A stretch of 64,000 nt of DNA from Papilionanthe hookeriana x Papilionanthe teres (lineage: Eukaryota > Streptophyta > Magnoliopsida > Asparagales > Orchidaceae), in assembly GCA_022702705.1 (NCBI GenBank), contig JAKZJZ010000078.1, positions 36,178 to 100,177 on the forward strand, in the 5' to 3' direction. The notes beneath the pieces are model-generated. The model saw only the letters and a list, made by a program, of their open reading frames with translations, was not told the DNA's origin and searched no databases. The position numbers were made by a program, and so were the translations under genes. Of this stretch, positions 58,954-64,000 are shown one piece after another. Positions within the stretch are counted from its first letter, which is position 1, and each line of letters opens with the position of its first letter.

Positions 58954-59153
58954 GACTCCGTTTGAGACAACTTATTCGCAGCTGCGGCGTTTTAAAAACT
59001 GTGCCTCACCGTTTGAAAACTGCATTTGAGGCAGCTTATCTGAAAACACATTTGACTTGTTACACTAAACGTGGAACGCAGGTCAAACCCCACGATCCGT
59101 ATTTTCAGATATGCGGCTTATCTGGACAAGCACAAGTTGCCCCAACCGCACCC
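58954..59153. mobile_element. Tourist-like MITE near the 3' end of NADP-ME
   Basis: Termini GACTCCGTTTGAGACAACTT and AAGTTGCCCCAACCGCACCC are imperfect inverted repeats flanked by TTA (58951-58953, 59154-59156). 200 bp, non-coding, about 300 bp beyond the malic enzyme stop. Confidence 0.75.
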
Positions 59154-59447
59154 TTAATTTACTCTCAGGCTTTGTTGGTTTTTAAAATTTGCTCAAAACA
59201 CAGAAGAAACAAAATCTCCTCACTCAAATTTGTTTGTTTTGCTAATGCTTTAAAAGAAGACCACAAACGAAGAAAAGCACCTATAAGCACTGTATATATA
59301 TATATATATTATAAATGTATGTGTCATGGAAAAACTGAACTCAGAAATCAACTTTAGTTAACGTCCCTCACATAGGCAACCAGGTTCAACCAGGTTCAAT
59401 AGAAGCAAAGTTACAAACATTTTAAGACAGCAGAGTCTAAAGACCGT

Positions 59448-59536
59448 TCAGCGGTATGTGCGATAGACTGGGCTGTACATGCAGTTCTCTGCATATTTCA
59501 CAAGGTTAGCAGGCCTTGGAAGATGGCTAGCCAAAC
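59448..59536 (-). CDS. NADP-ME: NADP-ME last exon
   Basis: Encodes the C-terminal LASHLPRPANLVKYAENC and MYSPVYRTYR, then TGA. The acceptor is TTTCAG just above 59536. Confidence 0.94.
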
Positions 59537-59817
59537 CTGAAACATATATATTATTTTTAACCATAAGGTTAGAAAAAAGGAAATTCAATAAAATTAACTT
59601 ATTTAGGAGGAGAAAAATACAAATATATATATGGAACGAGCCGGCTCACCGAGTTCATAGGCTTTAGCAGCTACATTTGCTGCAATATGAGCAGATATCT
59701 TTCTGATATTTTTGAAAGGTGGATAAATTAATCCCTTCTCAAAATTCTCTTCAGTTACCTGTTGCGCCAATGCCTCGGCTGTTGGGGCAATAGCACATGT
59801 TAAAAATCTCAGTAGTG

Positions 59818-59882
<65 letters not shown>

Positions 59883-60838
59883 ATATATATAGATATGGGT
59901 AATGAATCAATTTTCACTTTACAAGAAACCAACTGTTCATTTTGACATTTTTTTTCTATCTCTGCCTTTTAGTATAAACCAAAATAAACCTCTGCCTTTT
60001 AGTATAAACCAAAATAAACCCCAAGTGAGGTTAGTGGTGGTTTCGATATAAAAAATATGCCATTAGTAACATCACGTTATGCAGACAAATTTTAACTTAC
60101 AAGCAGCAAGAAGCATGTCATCATGCACACGAATTGCTCCGGACATGACCACCCCAAGACCAAACCCCGGAAAAATATAAGCATTGTTTGCCTGAACATA
60201 TAGGAATGAATGACAACCAAAGCCATCAAAAACCAAAATTTCATAGTCTTTTCAAATGTTGGAGAAGAACAGATTCAGCAAACCTGGCCGGGCACATAAA
60301 CCTTGCCGTTGTATTCAACAGAATCAAATGGGCTCCCACTAGCAAAAATAGCTCGACCCTGCGAATCACAGGAGAATCAGTTAACGCAGCTGGAATTCAG
60401 CAGGAGAGAATAGGAGAATAGCATTACATTAGTCCATGTGTAGGCTTCCTCAGCAGTACACTCTGATTGGGAGGTTGGATTTGATAAAGCAAGAATGACT
60501 GGCTTCTGCATTTTGATCATAAGATGTATATATTTTCATTTCTCTCTCTCAAAATCTAGTCTCACTAATGACAAAAAATTAAAACTTTATTTACAAAATT
60601 AGAAAAAAAAAAATTTTTTGCAGCTTCACACACCTCATTGAAGGAAGCAACAGCTTCAACAACTTCCTTTGTGAATGTCTTACCCACGCCAGATGAACCT
60701 ATCAGTATAGTTGGCTTTATTGCCTGAGGAAATAGCTTTTTGCATTAGATACAATTGTAAAAGCTAGTCAATGAATAATCTTAAACTGCAGAATATATAA
60801 TACTTGGCTTTGCTTAGATTTGCAGTTTCAAAATACAA

Positions 60839-60896
<58 letters not shown>

Positions 60897-63772
60897 TCAA
60901 CCCACCTTCACAGCAGCTAAGAGGTTACCAACAGGCTCATGTTCATGTGCCCATGGTTTCTTGAAGTGCTGAAGTGATTCCTTGCGCGAACTCACGATCA
61001 ATCCCTAGAAATAATAGAATTGTCATCTTTTCATGTGAAAAATGATAGAATAAACCATAGTTTATTTTTATTTTTTGCAAACCAGAGTTTAAAATGTTGG
61101 GAAATACAGATTACTGATTCTAGATATTGAGAGCGAGAAAAGAGATAAAACAACAGGAAAGAACATCAACACAATATGTATTTACACATCTAACATCTAA
61201 ACTTTGCTTTTTATATTTATGCCAACCAAATATTTCATATCACACAAACAATACCACCATTTTAACTTTTAAAAAGTGAAATACATATTTTCATGCATAG
61301 GTAAGGTGATATGTATGTAAAAATTGAGATTTAGGTGTTAGATATGTAAATACATAAGAATTGTGTGGTATGTATGTAATCAATAAAAAGAAAACACACA
61401 CAAAAATGAAAATTTTATTCAGGATAACATATTGTTGGTGTCACTATAAATTTCACAATGATTTAAATTTGTAGAGAATATAACCTTATTGTTTCAGATA
61501 TAAACATAAAACAAAGGACATCTAAAATATAATAAAATTTTCAAAATGCCCTTTAATAAAATAATCGTAATATAATAAATTTTTCGACCCGTGACTAAGT
61601 CTTCGTACCACATGATTTTTGTAGGGTAAACATTAGGCTCCATAACTTAACAGTAGATGCCTAAAATGACTAGAAACATAAATCACAATTATCTACCTTG
61701 GAATCAACAAGCCAAATCTTCTTTCTAGTCTCTTCGATTGGAGCATTGGTCTATAGAAAAGTTACAAAATTTCAGAAGGAATATTATGTACCTCAAAATT
61801 TGTAATAGAAGGAGAACACATAAAAGCAACAGTCACAAACTATGAAATACCTGCTTTGAAATCTCGAGTGCTATGAGTTCAGCTATACCAGTACCAGCCT
61901 GTAAGTACCAATATGTAACATAAAATATTATATAAAAATACAAAGTAGGAGAGGATGGGCTAATATTAAGCATATAAATTATAATGGAAGACTGATAAAA
62001 AGAATAAAGAAAAGTTACACTAGGAACATTGTCTAGCATAATAAATGTCAAAAAATTTAATGTGTAAGAAGTGATCGACCTCGCCGGCACCAAGAAACAG
62101 GAAAGTGTGTTCCCCTAATGTTCCACCAACCAACTTCAGTGCGGCAACAACACCAGCAAGGACCACTGAAGCAGTTCCCTACAATATCAAACAACATATA
62201 TAAGGAGCATATTCTATGGCCAAACAGAAGATATTCTGAATAAATTGTTGAAATGTTTGAGGACTATTTAGATGAACAACAATGTTCTCTCATACCTGAA
62301 TATCGTCATTGAAAACCAGATGGGTAGAGCGATATTTTGAAAGCAATTCAAATGCATTATGGTTAGCAAAGTCTTCGAACTGCACGAGCAGAAATAATTG
62401 GGTTTTGTTAAAACTATACATCCATGAAATGAGAAGGAATGATAGTTTAAAGTAGATTCTAATATTTCATCTGCTAACATGGAGAACTAATGACTTCGGC
62501 TTAAAAATAAACATGCCTGAACAAGAACTTTCTCTCCATAGTTTTGCTTAACTGCACGCATGAACTCATGCAAAAGTTCAGAATATTCCTATCCAAAACA
62601 AAGAGAGTGCATTAGATATTTGAGCAGAATTGAGCAAAAACTTGTTCATGACCTGCTTTCAACTAGTAATTAAGGAAGGAAGATATACCTGACCAGTGGC
62701 ACGCTTCTGCCTCAACCCAATATAGAAATCGTCCTTTAGTAATTCTTCATTGTTTGTACCCACATCAATAGTGATAGGAAGGCACTGGAAAAATTGAGAT
62801 TGGAAAAATTTAACGAGAAATGTAAATCATGCCACAAAAAAATTATACTGGCATTACTAATTGGCGACAAGGAGATACCGCAGATGGGCGAAGTCCACCT
62901 AAAGCAGTATAAAGAGAAAGCTTGCCAACAGGAATTCCCATTCCCTGAAAGAATGCATTTTTTTAAAATTTTCTATTTTTAATATTAACATTCATGTAAA
63001 TTTTGCGTTAGAAGGAAGAAATAGCCAAGTAATGTGTCATAATATGGATTACCTGGCAGCCAAGATCTCCAAGTCCCAAAATGCGCTCACCATCAGTGAC
63101 CACAATAACCTGAATGTTTCTCTGAGGCCAGTTCTTCAACACTTCAAGAATCTTTCCCCTGCGCGAACAAATTTTGTTGAAAAAAAAAAGAAAATAGAAA
63201 ACAAACTAGTCTCTAATTAGCCTAGTGATTTCATACTTCTCCTTTAGACTGATGTATAAGCCTTGCGGACGCCTAAAAATGCACCCATATTTCTGGCAAG
63301 CCTCACCAACAGTTGGCGTGTAAACAACTGGTAGCAGCTCCTCAACATTGTCGATTAAAAGTTTGTAGAAAAGTCTCTGATTTCTCTCCTGAGAAGGAGA
63401 AACGATAATATGCGTATATCTTTGAGATTTTAGAAATAAAATAAAAAAAAGAAGAAAAAAAGATTCAAGGAAGAAAGAAAAAATGAAAATACCTGTAGAT
63501 CCATCAGAGCTGTGTAACGATGCAAAGGGACTTGATACTGACGAAGATTGTGCATGATTTTTTTCTCCTATATAAAATAATGAATAAATAAGCTAACATG
63601 CGAATTAAACTAAAAATAAAAAGGCTTCGGCATAAACCAGCATTTATTAACCTGAAGTTCTTGAGTAATGGATATTGGAGGCAGAAGTCCTCGCAAATAA
63701 TGGGCATCTCTTTCTTTCTCAGTGAAGGCAAGGCCTTTGTTATGATAAGGATCCCTCAACAAAGAGTAGCCA
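59448..63772 (-). CDS. NADP-ME: NADP-dependent malic enzyme, 5' exon outside window
   Basis: Oxidatively decarboxylates malate to pyruvate, making NADPH and CO2. Eighteen exons, given individually, join into 1,624 bp (about 540 residues) in one open frame ending TGA at 59448-59450. Hallmarks: VVYTPTVGEA with the catalytic Tyr, DGERILGLGDLG, GMGIPVGK with the catalytic Lys, FEDF and FNDDIQGT as metal ligands, GAGEAGTGIA dinucleotide fold, LVDSKGLIVSSRK typical of plant NADP-type rather than NAD-type enzymes, ALSNPTSQ, and the C terminus NCMYSPVYRTYR. Plant NADP-MEs have about 570-650 residues, so some 40-100 N-terminal residues (start codon and any plastid transit peptide) lie beyond the window. 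Cytosolic and plastid forms therefore cannot be separated. One intron has a GC donor. The gene converges on the CRBN homologue. Confidence 0.96.
59650..59778 (-). CDS. NADP-ME: NADP-ME exon 17 of window
   Basis: Encodes EALAQQVTEENFEKGLIYPP to AAKAYEL and the first base of a Gly codon, with donor GTGAGC. The open frame reads on both ways into intron repeats, which is not protein. Confidence 0.94.
59820..59880. repeat. (AT)n microsatellite in NADP-ME intron
   Basis: About 60 bp of nearly perfect TA/AT repeat, between exons 16 and 17 of the window. Confidence 0.95.
59961..60020. repeat. Perfect 30-bp tandem duplication in NADP-ME intron
   Basis: TCTGCCTTTTAGTATAAACC then AAAATAAACC occurs twice without a mismatch. 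Confidence 0.95.
60101..60191 (-). CDS. NADP-ME: NADP-ME exon 16 of window
   Basis: Encodes ANNAYIFPGFGLGVVMSGA to DDMLLAA plus one base of a Ser codon. Donor GTAAGT. Confidence 0.95.
60284..60358 (-). CDS. NADP-ME: NADP-ME exon 15 of window
   Basis: 25 codons, GRAIFASGSPFDSVEYNGK to VPGQ. Canonical splice sites. Confidence 0.95.
60428..60505 (-). CDS. NADP-ME: NADP-ME exon 14 of window
   Basis: 26 codons, KPVILALSNPTSQSECTAEE to TWTN. The Asn of SNPT is a conserved substrate-binding residue. Confidence 0.95.
60634..60723 (-). CDS. NADP-ME: NADP-ME exon 13 of window
   Basis: 30 codons, AIKPTILIGSSGVGKTFT to EAVASFNE. GTGTGT donor. Confidence 0.95.
60840..60896. repeat. AAT microsatellite in NADP-ME intron
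   Basis: About 19 perfect triplets, ending 9 bp from an exon edge on the donor side. Confidence 0.95.
60906..61004 (-). CDS. NADP-ME: NADP-ME exon 12 of window: cofactor segment
   Basis: 33 codons, GLIVSSRKESLQHFKKPW to NLLAAVK. The SSRK form is that of plant NADP-dependent enzymes. The intron downstream of it (60724-60905) contains an AAT microsatellite that begins 9 bp from the exon edge. Confidence 0.95.
61697..61750 (-). CDS. NADP-ME: NADP-ME exon 11 of window, 18 codons
   Basis: TNAPIEETRKKIWLVDSK, leading into the cofactor-specificity segment. Confidence 0.94.
61851..61898 (-). CDS. NADP-ME: NADP-ME exon 10 of window, 16 codons
   Basis: AGTGIAELIALEISKQ, completing the GAGEAGTGIA loop. 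Canonical splice sites. Confidence 0.94.
62080..62178 (-). CDS. NADP-ME: NADP-ME exon 9 of window: dinucleotide fold
   Basis: 33 codons, GTASVVLAGVVAALKL to FLFLGAGE, the first half of the GAGEAG nucleotide-binding loop. GTCGAT donor. Confidence 0.95.
62296..62379 (-). CDS. NADP-ME: NADP-ME exon 8 of window: metal-binding residues
   Basis: 28 codons, FEDFANHNAF to LVFNDDIQ. The Glu and Asp of FED and the first Asp of NDD are the divalent-metal ligands. Confidence 0.95.
62380..62516 (-). other. NADP-ME: GC-AG intron of NADP-ME
   Basis: Donor CAG followed by GCATGT (GC at 62515-62516 on the complementary strand), acceptor GTGCAG at 62380-62385. 137 bp, phase 0. Confidence 0.85.
62517..62588 (-). 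CDS. NADP-ME: NADP-ME exon 7 of window, followed by GC donor
   Basis: 24 codons, EYSELLHEFM to EKVLVQ. The exon ends CAG and the intron begins GCATGT, a GC donor. Any GT nearby would lose residues or shift the frame into exon 8. Confidence 0.93.
62689..62784 (-). CDS. NADP-ME: NADP-ME exon 6 of window
   Basis: 32 codons, CLPITIDVGTNNEELL to RQKRATGQ. Canonical splice sites. Confidence 0.95.
62879..62944 (-). CDS. NADP-ME: NADP-ME exon 5 of window: catalytic Lys
   Basis: 22 codons, GMGIPVGKLSLYTALGG to RPSA. The Lys of PVGK is the catalytic base of malic enzymes. Confidence 0.95.
63053..63158 (-). CDS. NADP-ME: NADP-ME exon 4 of window
   Basis: Encodes GKILEVLKNWP to VVTDGERILGLGDLGCQ. The Arg of GERILG is the malate-binding Arg of the family. 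Confidence 0.95.
63237..63388 (-). CDS. NADP-ME: NADP-ME exon 3 of window: catalytic Tyr motif
   Basis: Encodes ERNQRLFYKL, then VVYTPTVGEACQKYG with the conserved catalytic Tyr, and ends with two bases of a Lys codon before GTATGA. Confidence 0.95.
63493..63567 (-). CDS. NADP-ME: NADP-ME exon 2 of window
   Basis: 25 codons, EKKIMHNLRQ to ALMDLQ, phase 0 at both ends, ATATAG acceptor and GTATTT donor. Confidence 0.95.
63652..63772 (-). CDS. NADP-ME: NADP-ME exon 1 of window
   Basis: Encodes GYSLLRDPYHNKGLAFTEKE to ITQELQ. It enters with one base of a split codon, so a coding exon precedes it beyond 64000. The 63773-64000 stretch shows no coding continuation. Confidence 0.93.
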
Positions 63773-64000
63773 CTAAACAACAATAAAATCCGATCAATGG
63801 AAACTAAAATCGATTATTATGCCAAATTATATCCTTAGATACTTTCAGGTGTCCTAAGCAATTGCCAACACATAAACATAACACCAATGACAAAAGCAGT
63901 GATTCAAATTCAAATTTCCTCGGATAATTATCTGTTAGGATATAAGTTTGAAATAATAATGTAAATTCTTTAAAGGATCTTATAAACATATGATAGTAGC
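63773..64000 (-). other. NADP-ME: NADP-ME intron leading to a missing 5' exon
   Basis: Acceptor TTTAG just above 63772. No coding similarity to the N terminus of malic enzymes is seen up to the window edge. Confidence 0.75.

Noticed and set aside
59603..59932. 109-codon minus-strand frame as a separate gene
   Set aside because: It is NADP-ME exon 17 extended into an AT repeat and intron. Splice sites at 59778 and 59650 define the real exon.

Overview
The window is nuclear DNA from a flowering plant. It is AT-rich, its genes are split by GT-AG introns, and it is packed with plant retrotransposons, Tourist-like MITEs and a decayed plastid insertion. The species cannot be fixed from the sequence. 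Only two host genes can be supported, and they point towards each other. All other open frames of note are transposon relics, repeats or shadows of exons.

Gene 1 (+ strand, seven coding exons from 12492 to 51582) is a plant cereblon homologue: a LON-like substrate-binding domain followed by a C-terminal zinc-binding CULT (thalidomide-binding) domain. Its frame stays open across every exon junction and all splice sites are GT-AG. Two of its introns are huge, 24,582 bp (12782-37363) and 11,970 bp (39203-51172), because transposons have piled up in them. The exon or exons coding for the N terminus are not visible, so the intron upstream of 12492 probably also runs to or past the window start. 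Gene 2 (- strand, 59448-63772 and beyond) is an NADP-dependent malic enzyme. Eighteen coding exons are present, one of them followed by a GC donor site, and the 5' exon lies outside the window.

Region by region: 1-12491 is probable upstream intron of gene 1, with a partial Tourist-like MITE, a dead L1-type LINE, a Ty3/gypsy integrase relic with a 260-bp tandem duplication, a plastid trnI-trnA fragment, a likely old gypsy LTR and a 269-bp tandem duplication. 12782-37363 holds a Copia relic interrupted twice. One interruption is a 2.2-kb LTR element (14775-17013) that carries a processed piece of a host STT3 oligosaccharyltransferase gene. The other is an 18.8-kb Ogre/TAT-like gypsy element (17833-36635) with LTRs of 4.5 and 3.7 kb. 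39203-51172 holds a probable solo LTR, a reverse-oriented Copia element, and a gypsy element with gag only (43549-49401) whose two LTRs each carry a different insertion: an RTE LINE in one, an unidentified GC-richer segment in the other. 51583-59447 is the space between the two genes' 3' ends, with a dead LINE, a 1.5-kb direct duplication and a MITE.

The two host genes have no evident functional link. The most notable points are the transposon-inflated cereblon gene with an intact ligand pocket, the STT3 fragment captured by an LTR element, and the layered insertion history, which can be read directly by comparing paired LTRs.
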